The notes beneath the pieces were generated by a model. It was not told the DNA's origin and did not search any database. It saw only the letters and a program-made list of their open reading frames with translations. The translations under genes and the position numbers were made by a program. Shown piece by piece: positions 52,205 to 60,776 of a stretch of 64,000 bases of DNA; position 1 is the stretch's first letter, and each line of letters begins with the position of its first letter. The stretch spans positions 1-64,000 of the forward strand of contig CALGUG010000052.1 in assembly GCA_937902315.1 (NCBI GenBank), given 5' to 3'. The stretch is from an uncultured Chloroflexales bacterium (GTDB lineage: Bacteria; Chloroflexota; Chloroflexia; Chloroflexales; Chloroflexaceae).

Positions 52205-52542
52205 GAACCTAATTCAATGCGCATGGCAACGGAAAGCAGCGATTAAACCTGCTTGCTGCTTGCAGCAGGCAGGTTGCAGCGATTGCAACGCCTTGCAGCG
52301 ATTGCACAAGGTTAGAGCTTAGGATGTTTTGGATTAGGGCACTTTGTGTGTTTAGTGTGCCTCAACAGCTTGTTAAGTACACGAGCGAAGGTTTGGTTTT
52401 AGAGGGTTGTGCTGACTTGAAGGCTGGTAAGGTGTTGGTTTAGGAGAGCGGCCCTCTCACATAAGGTCGCAGCGATTGTAACGAGAGAAAAGGGGAGCCT
52501 TGTCGTATTCCACGCCTTGCACCCTTCTCCCGCAATGCGAGA
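52205..52542. other. Gene-free stretch with short local repeats
   Basis: TTGCAGCGATTGCA occurs twice near 52274 and 52292, preceded by a CCTGC...GCAGG hairpin. Otherwise nothing is recognised. Confidence 0.5.
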
Positions 52543-52766
52543 GCTATGCATTAGCCAAAAGTCGTGTCGGCAGCAAAAGGTGATATTTCGCATACCATCG
52601 CGGGAGTATCCTTGAGAGCACAGAACTCAGAGAGCTTGTACGATTTCGCGTAGCGAAATCGCATACAACATCACCATTCACCCCCCTCGCCCGCAGTGGG
52701 GGAGAGGGGGCCGGGGGTGAGGGCAGATAACGCTGACCGTATGTCGATTTGTGGCTAATGTACAGC
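52543..52766. mobile_element. Family D MITE-like element, copy 2
   Basis: 224 bp, about 93% identical by eye to copy 1, with a 2-bp loss in one hairpin arm (TTGTACG for TTGTATGCG). The flanking 9-mers AATGCGAGA and ATTGCGGGA match at 7 of 9 positions. It sits exactly in the loop of an older CCCTTCTCCCGCAATGC inverted repeat (resuming at 52766), showing insertion into a palindrome. Confidence 0.78.
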
Positions 52767-52789
52767 ATTGCGGGAGAAGGGCCGGGGAT

Positions 52790-52885
52790 GAGGGCTGTCT
52801 AGCCGATTTGGTAGCCGTAGGCGGACGCGCTAGGGAACGAATGGAAGCTAGAGCTTTCGACGCCAGTGCGATATAACCTACGAGT
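52790..52885 (-). repeat. Family B element 15, truncated
   Basis: Core at 52812-52828, preceded by GATTTGG and followed by a diverged GCTAGAGCTTTCGACGCCAG arm. Confidence 0.62.
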
Positions 52886-52923
52886 TCGTTAATGACAGAG
52901 AATAGCGTGTGGATGTGGTCGCT

Positions 52924-53640
52924 TTAGAGCCGGCTCAACAGCTCGCGCTTTTTGGCGTTAAATTCTTCGGGAGTGATCAGGTTCTGAGCGCGCAATTGCA
53001 ACAAAGTATGCAGCGCCTCGCTCACACCTTGGTCGTCGCGGCTGAAGATCGGGGCAGGCTCGGCTGGTCGTTGACGCTCGCGCATGCGGTCGTTGGCCTC
53101 AAACTTGGCCTCTTGCAGGGCGCGCTTAAAGTCGAGCGGATCGAGCACATACCGCAGAGCATGCCCGGATTGATCGCCCGAGGTCAAAATAACCAGATCG
53201 CCGAAGTTGAGCATTTGGCCCAGCCACGACTGTTCGAGCTGGATATCGTTGATGCGATGCAGCGATGAATCGTAGGAGCGCTTGTTGATTAAGCCTGAGA
53301 TCGACAGCAGACGGCGCTCGGTGATTATATACGAGGTGACGGTCCAACGTAAGTAGTCGAGCACAATCAGAACCAGCACCAAGCCCATCAACAACAGGCA
53401 GCCGATCTGGACATAGCTTACAAAGTTCACCCACAGATCGCCCACGAGCAGCGGTTCTAACCAACTTTGACTACGTAAAAAACTTGTGAGGGCGTCCGAT
53501 TGCACCCCGAACATAATGATCGCCAACAACAACAGCGCAATTACCCGCTTCAAGACATCGAAGCAAACTACAATACCGTGTTGACGACCATAAACCAGCA
53601 CATCTTCATCAGCAGTCAAAAGTTTATCAATGTAGGCCAT
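52924..53640 (-). CDS. PH-domain (bPH2-like) membrane protein with C-terminal SHOCT
   Basis: 238 residues from the ATG at 53640; the longer frame to 53700 adds an unlikely basic stretch. Two closely spaced membrane helices (about 30-55 and 75-105), then a bacterial PH-like domain with WTVTSYIITERRLLSISGLI and YDSSLHRINDIQLEQSWLGQ, the classic YdbS/YdbT-type motif. A SHOCT segment (LLQLRAQNLITPEEFNAKK) closes the protein. It is a bacterial membrane PH protein of unknown ligand. It follows the pseudokinase gene on the same strand, 117 bp apart. Confidence 0.82.
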   Translation of the reverse strand: MAYIDKLLTADEDVLVYGRQHGIVVCFDVLKRVIALLLLAIIMFGVQSDALTSFLRSQSWLEPLLVGDLWVNFVSYVQIGCLLLMGLVLVLIVLDYLRWTVTSYIITERRLLSISGLINKRSYDSSLHRINDIQLEQSWLGQMLNFGDLVILTSGDQSGHALRYVLDPLDFKRALQEAKFEANDRMRERQRPAEPAPIFSRDDQGVSEALHTLLQLRAQNLITPEEFNAKKRELLSRL

Positions 53641-53757
53641 ACCAGATTCTCGTTGGGCTAGGGCGTATGCGTCGAGAGAGCGCGGGAGGAGAGCACACAC
53701 AAACGATTCCTATATGCGAGTGTACCAAGGCTTGCAAGCCGCGTCAAATTCTTTCGT

Positions 53758-54783
53758 CTAGACGCTGACTTCTAAAGCAAAGCCTTCGTACAAGGAACCA
53801 TTATATAGCTCCAAGCGATCGAGCGCAGCCGATAGCTGCTTCAGGTTGGTCAACAACTGCTGCATATTGAGGTAGATCGATTCACGTAATAGTTGCTCTA
53901 AGCCAACCAGCAACCAGATCGGTCGCAGCAAGAGCGGTAGCTCCGCCAGCTCCTGGTTGGTGAGCGCTTGAAGGGCGCAATAGTGGCTTAAGAATTGGCG
54001 CAACACCTCGGGGTCGTTCTCGCAGTGCGGTTGGGTGCGGGCGTGAACTTGCGCGAAGTGAACCATGGCGTAGGCCAGATCGTACAAGCGGGGCGCATAT
54101 GTGAGCTTGGCGAACGAGGTGACCGCCATCAAACGCTCGTGATCGAACAGCAACTGCGCCGGTGTATAACAGGCGTGTATCAAGCCTTGGGGAAGTTGGC
54201 AGCTCGTTCGACAGTGCAACTCGCCCTCGAGCTGACAGATTTGTTGGCGTAACAGATCGAAACTGCGCTGCAACGAGCTAGAACGCCGGAAGATATTGCT
54301 GCTTGAGCGTTCGAGCTGAGTCACGATCGAGCGCGCCGACTCGCCGAAGCTGTCGAGCATATGCACCTGATTGCAGGTCAGAATGGTCTGCGGGTAGGAG
54401 TCTAGCAGTTGGTGCAACAGGGCGAGAGCTTGGGCCGCCTGATGTAAGTGGTAGGGGTTTTCGGGGTTGTAGGGGGTATAATCTGCCGTTGCAAACAGCG
54501 CATACAGCTGCCCCGACAACAGGGAGACCGTTGTGCCATAGCGTGTGACGAATGGTTCTGATACCGGAAAGGCGTGTTGAGCTAAATATCGAATCAGTTG
54601 GTGTTCGTATCCAACCGCCACCAGAGAACGTTGCGGATCGACCGGAACCAGTACAAATTGCCCTTCGGTTGTTAGTAAGGTATAGCCTGCATGGGCATCA
54701 CTCTTCAATAAGGAATTTGTCAACATCGGACGGCCGATACCATAGGTCTCACACAAGGTATTTAATTCAGCCATTGTGAACAT
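53758..54783 (-). CDS. Aminoglycoside-phosphotransferase-fold protein lacking catalytic residues
   Basis: 341 residues from ATG 54783, where AGGGGAAG has the best spacing. The kinase-like layout is recognisable: an N lobe, AQALALLHQLLDSYP, then GLIHACYTPAQLLFDHERLM followed by LYDLAYAMVHFA. In active family members the loop is H-G-D-x4-N and the next strand D-x-D; here it is His203-Ala-Cys205 with Gln210, and the metal-binding strand reads VTSFAK. Both the catalytic Asp and the metal Asp are replaced, so I call it a pseudokinase with low certainty about its role. It is cytosolic and is followed by the PH-SHOCT gene. Confidence 0.75.
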   Translation of the reverse strand: MFTMAELNTLCETYGIGRPMLTNSLLKSDAHAGYTLLTTEGQFVLVPVDPQRSLVAVGYEHQLIRYLAQHAFPVSEPFVTRYGTTVSLLSGQLYALFATADYTPYNPENPYHLHQAAQALALLHQLLDSYPQTILTCNQVHMLDSFGESARSIVTQLERSSSNIFRRSSSLQRSFDLLRQQICQLEGELHCRTSCQLPQGLIHACYTPAQLLFDHERLMAVTSFAKLTYAPRLYDLAYAMVHFAQVHARTQPHCENDPEVLRQFLSHYCALQALTNQELAELPLLLRPIWLLVGLEQLLRESIYLNMQQLLTNLKQLSAALDRLELYNGSLYEGFALEVSV

Positions 54784-55215
54784 GGCATCTTCCCCTAGAG
54801 AGGTTGATCGGCTTGTAACTAACCTAACGAGAACCTATTCCCATTTTGCTCGACACAGAAACTGGACTTTACTAGGTTAAAGTTTAGCAGCGAGAGCTTT
54901 AAAGGACTCATTAACATATGTAGTATACGTGTGCGCAAAGCCAAAAACAAGTAAGACTATTTTCATACAATCGGCCCGCTATCTATGGGTTTTTCGTCAC
55001 TTTGATGATCCAGAGCACTTCTAGGAAATCTGCTCTGTAGGCTGGACCTCGCTTGTTCGTTCTAAATATCTTTTTAAGATATACAAAATGTCATAGCGTT
55101 TCGTTCTGATCGGTAGAACAAGCCCGTCGCTTAGCTATTTCGCGCGGAGCCGTGTTCGAGCTTTACGTGCTCTTTCTCCTCTGCTGTTTATTCACCACGC
55201 GAGGCACGGTTTTTT
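54784..55215. other. Gene-free stretch before the tandem array
   Basis: No ORF of note. A solitary ATTCACCACGCGAGGCACGG repeat lies at its right end, just before the array. Confidence 0.5.
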
Positions 55216-56325
55216 ATTCACCACGCGAGGCACTGAGACACTGAGACTTTTGAGGGAGTTGTCTGGAGATGTTTGTGAGGTTAGTGTAGCGCTGTAGAAA
55301 GCTGAAGTTGCGATCTTGCCGTACCCTGCCCTTCGGCAAGCTCAGGAACCGCCTGTAAGGGTACGGCTTTTCGATAGATGGGCTGTGTTTCCTTTACCTG
55401 CACCCATTTCACCTCTCTCCCGCTTGCGGGATAGGGCCTATCTATTCACCACGCGAGGCACTGAGACACTGAGACTTTTGAGGGAGTTGTCTGGAGATGT
55501 TTGTGAGGTTAGTGTAGCGCTGTAGAAAGCTGAAGTTGCGATCTTGCCGTACCCTGCCCTTCGGCAAGCTCAGGAACCGCCTGTAAGGGTACGGCTTTTC
55601 GATAGATGGGCTGTGTTTCCTTTACCTGCACCCATTTCACCTCTCTCCCGCTTGCGGGATAGGGCCTATCTATTCACCACGCGAGGCACTGAGACACTGA
55701 GACTTTTGAGGGAGTTGTCTGGAGATGTTTGTGAGGTTAGTGTAGCGCTGTAGAAAGCTGAAGTTGCGATCTTGCCGTACCCTGCCCTTCGGCAAGCTCA
55801 GGAACCGCCTGTAAGGGTACGGCTTTTCGATAGATGGGCTGTGTTTCCTTTACCTGCACCCATTTCACCTCTCTCCCGCTTGCGGGATAGGGCCTATCTA
55901 TTCACCACGCGAGGCACTGAGACACTGAGACTTTTGAGGGAGTTGTCTGGAGATGTTTGTGAGGTTAGTGTAGCGCTGTAGAAAGCTGAAGTTGCGATCT
56001 TGCCGTACCCTGCCCTTCGGCAAGCTCAGGAACCGCCTGTAAGGGTACGGCTTTTCGATAGATGGGCTGTGTTTCCTTTACCTGCACCCATTTCACCTCT
56101 CTCCCGCTTGCGGGATAGGGCCTATCTATTCACCACGCGAGGCACTGAGACACTGAGACTTTTGAGGGAGTTGTCTGGAGATGTTTGTGAGGTTAGTGTA
56201 GCGCTGTAGAAAGCTGAAGTTGCGATCTTGCCGTACCCTGCCCTTCGGCAAGCTCAGGAACCGCCTGTAAGGGTACGGCTTTTCGATAGATGGGCTGTGT
56301 TTCCTTTACCTGCACCCATTTCACC
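55216..56325 (+). repeat. 228-bp tandem array, four full units plus a partial fifth
   Basis: Units start at 55216, 55444, 55672, 55900 and 56128 and appear identical base for base; the fifth breaks off at 56325. Each unit combines the GAGGCACTGAG repeat, a CCGTACCCTGCCCTTCGGCA/AAGGGTACGG hairpin and a CTCTCTCCCGCTTGCGGG segment. The 69-residue ORF repeated in each unit is not considered real. The array lies between convergent minus genes. Confidence 0.92.
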
Positions 56326-56401
56326 CCCTCGCCCGCAGTGCGGGAGAGGGGGTTGGGGGGAGAGGGCCAGCCCAGCTGCTAGGTCTCGCTCGCGGCGGCG
56401 C

Positions 56402-57316
56402 TTAGAGCATCGACAGCGCCTCTTCAAGGGTGGCTTGGGCGGCGGTGCCACCGGCGGCGCGGGTCGAGCAGGTGCCGCACACCACACCCATGCGCACACA
56501 GCGCTCGAGCGGCCAACCCGCCAACATCGCATAGACGAAACCAGCGCTAAAGCTATCGCCGGCGCCGACCGCATCGACATACGGCGCTTTGGGCGGAGTC
56601 GCCTCAACGATCGTATCGCCTTGGGCGGCGGCTGCACCCTCGGCGCCGCGCTTCAGCGCCACGGTCGGCACCTTTGCCGCCAACTGGGTCAAGGCTTGGC
56701 GCCAGTCTTTGGTCTGCTGCAGCTCGCACGCCTCGCCCTCGTTGGGAATGAAGATATCCATATGGGGCAAAAGCTTGATCAGCGGCTCCCATTGAGCGGC
56801 GGGATCCCAGCCTGGATCGACCGAAGTGGTCACGCCTGCTGCGCGCACCTTGTCGAACAGCTCGATCAGACCGGCCTGGAGCTTGGTCTGCATAAAGTAG
56901 CTGCCGACGTGAATATGGCGCGTATCGGTTAGCAGGGCGGGATCGATCCGATCGACTTGCAACTCAGAGATAGTGCCCAGATAGGTCAACATAGCGCGAT
57001 CATCGGGCTTTTGCAGGTGCACCGTAATGCCTGTACGCATGTTGGGGTCGATGATGATGCCGCTGGTATCGACGCCGTGCTGCTGCAACTGTTCGATACA
57101 GAAGCGCCCGAACATATCGTCGCCCAAGACGCTGACCATGCCAACTTTCAACCCCAAACGGGCGGCTCCACAAGCGAAGATGGTCGACGAACCGCCGAGA
57201 GTCAACGCTGCATCGCCGATCAGCTTCTCGACTTGGTTCCATTCGGGCTCGACATTGCCCTGCAGAATCAAATCTACATTAACTTCGCCCAATACAAGTA
57301 CATCGTAGCTGCTCAT
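56402..57316 (-). CDS. PfkB-family carbohydrate kinase
   Basis: 304 residues from the ATG at 57316, preceded by GGAAGGAGACC. YDVLVLGEVNVDLIL start, GGSSTIFACGAARLG (substrate glycines), YLGTISELQ, then DPGWDP, FIPNEGEACELQQ (ATP-side NE motif), and the PfkB signature DAVGAGDSFSAGF with catalytic Asp254. It phosphorylates a sugar or nucleoside; the substrate is not determined. It is divergent from the threonine dehydratase gene and runs towards the tandem array. Confidence 0.92.
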   Translation of the reverse strand: MSSYDVLVLGEVNVDLILQGNVEPEWNQVEKLIGDAALTLGGSSTIFACGAARLGLKVGMVSVLGDDMFGRFCIEQLQQHGVDTSGIIIDPNMRTGITVHLQKPDDRAMLTYLGTISELQVDRIDPALLTDTRHIHVGSYFMQTKLQAGLIELFDKVRAAGVTTSVDPGWDPAAQWEPLIKLLPHMDIFIPNEGEACELQQTKDWRQALTQLAAKVPTVALKRGAEGAAAAQGDTIVEATPPKAPYVDAVGAGDSFSAGFVYAMLAGWPLERCVRMGVVCGTCSTRAAGGTAAQATLEEALSML

Positions 57317-57431
57317 AGGTCTCCTTCCACGCTGAGCTGAGGACAATTGGGTCACCTATTGTACCTTGAAGCGTCTAATAGCTGTACACTATCGTAGAAG
57401 GGTTGCTAGTTCAAAAAGAAAAGGATAGGAG

Positions 57432-58400
57432 ATGACACAGATAAGCTTTGCCGATGTGCAGGCGGCTGCGGAGCGGATCGCAGGGGTGGCCCATCGCACG
57501 CCTGTGGTCAGTTCACGCACCTTAAATGAAGTGACGGGTCTCGAAGTCTTTCTCAAATGCGAGAGTTTTCAACGCGGCGGATCGTTCAAGTTTCGCGGTG
57601 CCTACAACGCGATCTCGCGTTTGGTCGAACAGCGCGGCCGCGATGGGCTGGGTGTGATCGCCTTTTCGAGCGGCAACCACGCCCAAGGGGTCGCCTTGGC
57701 GGCTAAGCTGTTGGGCGTTCCGGCCGTGATCTGTATGCCCAACGACGCGCCCAAGGTCAAGCTAGAGGCCACGCGCGGTTATGGCGCCGAAGTTGTGATC
57801 TACGATCGGCTCACCACAGATCGCGAAGCCTTCGCCAAGGCTATCGCCCAAGAGCGCGGCCTGCATCTGATCCCGCCCTTCGATCACCCCGACATTATCG
57901 CGGGCCAGGGCACAGCCACACTCGAACTTTTGCAGGAAGTGCCCGATCTCGACACCGTTCTGACGCCGATCGGCGGCGGCGGCCTGATCAGCGGCACCTC
58001 GTTGGCGGCCCACGCCCACAATCCCGCTATCGCTGTTTATGGCGTTGAGCCGGAGGACGCCGACGATACCTTGCAGTCTTTGCGGGCGGGCAAGCGCATC
58101 AAGATCGCGCCACCTAAAACGATCGCCGACGGTGTGCGCCCGCAGCAGCCCGGCGAGCTCACCTTCCCAATTATGCAAGAGCATCTGCGCGATGTGCTGA
58201 TCGTAAACGACGACGAGATTATGCGGGCGGTGGCCTTCGCTCTGCTGCGCATGAAGCTGGTCTTCGAGCCAACCGGAGCGGTTACGCTGGCTGCGGTTTT
58301 GGCTGGGCGTCTGCCCAAAGAGTCGCGCAAGGTCGGCTTAATCATCAGCGGCGGCAATATCGATCCCGAGGTGCTGGCCGATAGCATGCGTTTTGTGTAG
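57432..58400 (+). CDS. Threonine ammonia-lyase / serine racemase-like PLP enzyme
   Basis: 322 residues, the short form without the regulatory ACT domain. PLP-Lys53 in SFKFRGAYNAI, SSGNHAQGVALAAKLLG, PPFDHPDIIAGQGT, GGGGLISGTSLAAHA (phosphate loop), and RPQQPGELTFPIMQEHLRDV. It deaminates threonine to 2-oxobutyrate (catabolic type) or interconverts serine enantiomers; sequence alone does not decide. AGGATAGGAG precedes the start. It is monocistronic. Confidence 0.88.
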   Translation: MTQISFADVQAAAERIAGVAHRTPVVSSRTLNEVTGLEVFLKCESFQRGGSFKFRGAYNAISRLVEQRGRDGLGVIAFSSGNHAQGVALAAKLLGVPAVICMPNDAPKVKLEATRGYGAEVVIYDRLTTDREAFAKAIAQERGLHLIPPFDHPDIIAGQGTATLELLQEVPDLDTVLTPIGGGGLISGTSLAAHAHNPAIAVYGVEPEDADDTLQSLRAGKRIKIAPPKTIADGVRPQQPGELTFPIMQEHLRDVLIVNDDEIMRAVAFALLRMKLVFEPTGAVTLAAVLAGRLPKESRKVGLIISGGNIDPEVLADSMRFV

Positions 58401-58499
58401 GCCAGTTCCCCTAGCGAGCTATTGGGCCGAGCGCTCTCTGCTCAATAGCTTGCCTCTTTGCTGAAGCTATTTCTGCTTATTTGTTTCAATACTGTGGCG

Positions 58500-58640
58500 T
58501 TAAGTTTCTTCTCCTGCCATTCCTTCCTCAGCGCGTCCGCCTACGGCTACCAACAGCCCCACCTTCCATTCGGCGTCTAGTGGCTGTGCATACAGACCGC
58601 CCCCTCAATGCGAAAGATCGCACGCATCCGCATCACACCG
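58500..58640 (+). repeat. Family B element 16
   Basis: Core at 58533-58549; right arm CTGTGCATACAGACCGCCCC. Ends approximate. Confidence 0.66.
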
Positions 58641-58790
58641 AATCTCTATGATCGCTGCTGCTTCGTTTTGCCTTGAGCAGAGCGGAACCACGTTTCTGTG
58701 CTTCTCGTTGTTTACATGCGCGCCGCTCAACGCTTTATTTCGGAAGCTGAAACGCTCTTTTAAGCTGATGCAATCTCAGACAGCGCCCTG

Positions 58791-59105
58791 TGATTGGTAG
58801 ACAGCCGCCAGTATTTGATAAATAGAGGATGCTGTCTGCTAGACAGTGGAGTGTGTTTGATAAACAGAGGACACTGTTTCATTTATAGCAGGCTGTGTTT
58901 ATTAAACAGCGGGCTATGGTTGATAAACAGAGGATGCTGTTTCGTTCGCAGCGGTTACTGTTTGCTAGACAGCGAGCTGTGTTTAATAAATAGAGGGCGC
59001 TGTTTGCTAGACAGCGAGCTATGTTTAAGAAACAGAGGGCACTGTTTCATTCACAGCGGGCTGTGTTTATTAAACAGCGGAGGGTGTTTGATAAACAGTG
59101 GCGAC
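58791..59105. repeat. Fifteen 21-bp units, each a small palindrome
   Basis: Units are exactly 21 bp with no indels; the consensus is TGTTTGATAAACAGAGGGCNC. Most contain a (C)TGTTT-NNN-AAACAG inverted repeat; unit 3 has TGTCT-GCT-AGACA, a double compensatory change. The period equals two turns of B-DNA, so all palindromes face the same side. The plus strand is open in one frame as a Cys-rich heptapeptide repeat (58794-59255), but there is no ribosome site, and the palindromes suggest the DNA or RNA structure is what is conserved. Confidence 0.9.
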
Positions 59106-59169
59106 CTTGATTACAAAACGATCGTCTACGAATTGAAGATAAGGCTATTTCTATTCTTTTCGAGCCGAT

Positions 59170-59340
59170 TGATGCGAAATGCGCCTTGTTGTATGTTGGG
59201 GGCGGCCTCTCGGCACACAGCTACCACACCCTGCTTACGGGCGAGCTGTTGGTAGCCGTAGGCGGACGCGCTCGTAGCCCTTCTTGGGGGACGAGACCAA
59301 GCCGCCAGAGTGTTGAAGCGATCAAACAGACGTAGTATGA
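59170..59340 (-). repeat. Family B element 17, near complete
   Basis: Core at 59253-59269, arms GGGGGCGGCCTCTCGGCAC and GGACGAGACCAAGCCGCCAG. Right end CAAACAGACGTAGTATGA, about 100 bp before the zinc-ribbon gene. Confidence 0.75.
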
Positions 59341-59442
59341 CCAGTTTTAGCGAAGATTATGTAAGTGCTCGTTTGCTTGGGGCCAGAGTCCGCTATTGTT
59401 CTATGATATGATACATAGCAGAAAAATGTAAGGAACACCACT

Positions 59443-59625
59443 ATGGCAAACGGAACCAGCACCAACGAAACATCGCCGACCCAGACGCCTACAGAGCAGC
59501 CTCAGAGCTGTCAAATCGAGCTGCCCGAAGAGCGCGAGTGCCCAAATTGTGGCCTAGAGATGCGGCTCTGGGCTGGCTTTTATCGCTGTCGGAATTGTGG
59601 TTTTAAAGAGAGTTGTTGTTTCTAG
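59443..59625 (+). CDS. Small zinc-ribbon protein (60 aa)
   Basis: ATG 59443 with GTAAGGA upstream. A disordered N-terminal Thr/Pro/Gln-rich half is followed by a four-Cys zinc ribbon, CPNCGLEMRLWAGFYRCRNC (Cys34, 37, 50, 53), and ends GFKESCCF. It is probably a nucleic-acid- or protein-binding module. It is too acidic-poor to be LysW: the LysW C-terminal EDWGE is absent. It is the first of a three-gene plus-strand run, 12 bp before the TPR gene. Confidence 0.72.
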   Translation: MANGTSTNETSPTQTPTEQPQSCQIELPEERECPNCGLEMRLWAGFYRCRNCGFKESCCF

Positions 59626-59637
59626 AAGTGTGATTCT

Positions 59638-60576
59638 ATGCCTGCACTGATTTCTCCTATTCAAGTTGATCCATCGGCGATCGACGATCTGCGCAACGCC
59701 CTCTCTGATGCAGAACGGGCCTTGGTGGCGCTGCGCAGCGATCCTAAACAGGCCGCTCAACTGATTCGCCTTTACGATACGATTGTTTCCCAGCTCGAAG
59801 CTTTCAAAAGCCAAGATTACGATCTGCGCCCCGAAGAGAGCCGCCTTGAGAGCATCGACGCTCGTATGCAGCGCGAGGCGCGTTATATCGCTCGCCGTGT
59901 GCGCGCCAGTGGCGAAGTCGACAGCCTTGCAAACAGCAGTGGTTGGCGCGAATTACGCGAGATCGCCGATGCTCAGACCAAAGCCCAGATCAAACGCATG
60001 GTCATTACGGGCGGGGTGCTAGGCGCGATCTTTATTCTTGTGTTTGTGGTTTTGCCTTGGCTCTTCCCTGCGCCTCCGCGTGCCAACACCACTACGGTGA
60101 GCCAATATGCCATGGAGCAGAAGTTCGATGAAGCCCTAGCTTTCGCCGAGGATCAGGCACAGCAGGTGCCCGAAGACCCCGATATTTGGATCTGGCTGGG
60201 AGCTTTGTACGAGCGTCTAGGGCGCACGCAAGATGCCGAAGCCGCTTGGGTCAAGGCCAATGAGCTGATCAACGAGGTTGACTTCCACAATACGCGCGGC
60301 ATTGTTCGTATTCAGACCGGCGATTATGTCGCTGCTGAGTCCGATGCTCGCTTCCTGATCGAACAGAGCGAATTCGCTGCCAACGGCTACTATCTGCTCG
60401 GTCAGGCTCTTTCGGCACAGAACAAGTATCAAGAGGCGATCGAAGCCTTTGAAGAGGCGGCCCGCATCGCCGAAGAGACCGATAACGCCACGATTGTGGT
60501 GGCCTCTAAGCTCGAATTGCAGACCCTCTTGCAGCGCGGCCCTGCTATGGGGTTAACACCAACACCAGCACCCTAG
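59638..60576 (+). CDS. Membrane-anchored TPR protein
   Basis: 312 residues. Residues 1-115 form a helical, Arg-rich cytoplasmic part; a single membrane helix lies at about 122-142 (MVITGGVLGAIFILVFVVLP). After it come at least three TPR-like helical pairs (ALAFAEDQAQQVPEDPDIWI, YYLLGQALSAQNKYQEAIEA), so the TPR domain faces the other side of the membrane. It is a scaffold for unknown partners. The gene lies 12 bp after the zinc-ribbon gene and 200 bp before the VWA gene. Confidence 0.8.
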   Translation: MPALISPIQVDPSAIDDLRNALSDAERALVALRSDPKQAAQLIRLYDTIVSQLEAFKSQDYDLRPEESRLESIDARMQREARYIARRVRASGEVDSLANSSGWRELREIADAQTKAQIKRMVITGGVLGAIFILVFVVLPWLFPAPPRANTTTVSQYAMEQKFDEALAFAEDQAQQVPEDPDIWIWLGALYERLGRTQDAEAAWVKANELINEVDFHNTRGIVRIQTGDYVAAESDARFLIEQSEFAANGYYLLGQALSAQNKYQEAIEAFEEAARIAEETDNATIVVASKLELQTLLQRGPAMGLTPTPAP

Positions 60577-60776
60577 GCGCGCTTGCAGCTCGTTTTGCCC
60601 GAAGAATCTGGCAGAAGCCTCGTTGGGCGGATTGCGTACAGATCGTGTTCGTGTTAGGCTTGATTCGGAGCATGTTATTGCTATTTCGCAACTTCTGAGC
60701 CCGTGCCAACGTACCTATTAGTAGCTTAGACACGCAGCTGTGGCTGTGGTGGTTCAGATATTGAAAGGAGCACCAG

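Noticed and set aside
55316..56209. Four identical 69-residue ORFs
   Set aside because: By-product of the 228-bp tandem array; contains the translation of a common intergenic repeat and lacks ribosome sites.
58791..59105. CRISPR array
   Set aside because: Units are contiguous with no spacers; the period is only 21 bp.
3953..59269. Possible CRISPR-type repeats
   Set aside because: The 17-mer copies are spread over 55 kb in both orientations with no regular spacers and no cas genes.
59443..59625. LysW carrier protein
   Set aside because: Has a zinc ribbon of similar size, but lacks the LysW acidic body and the EDWGE C terminus; it ends ESCCF.
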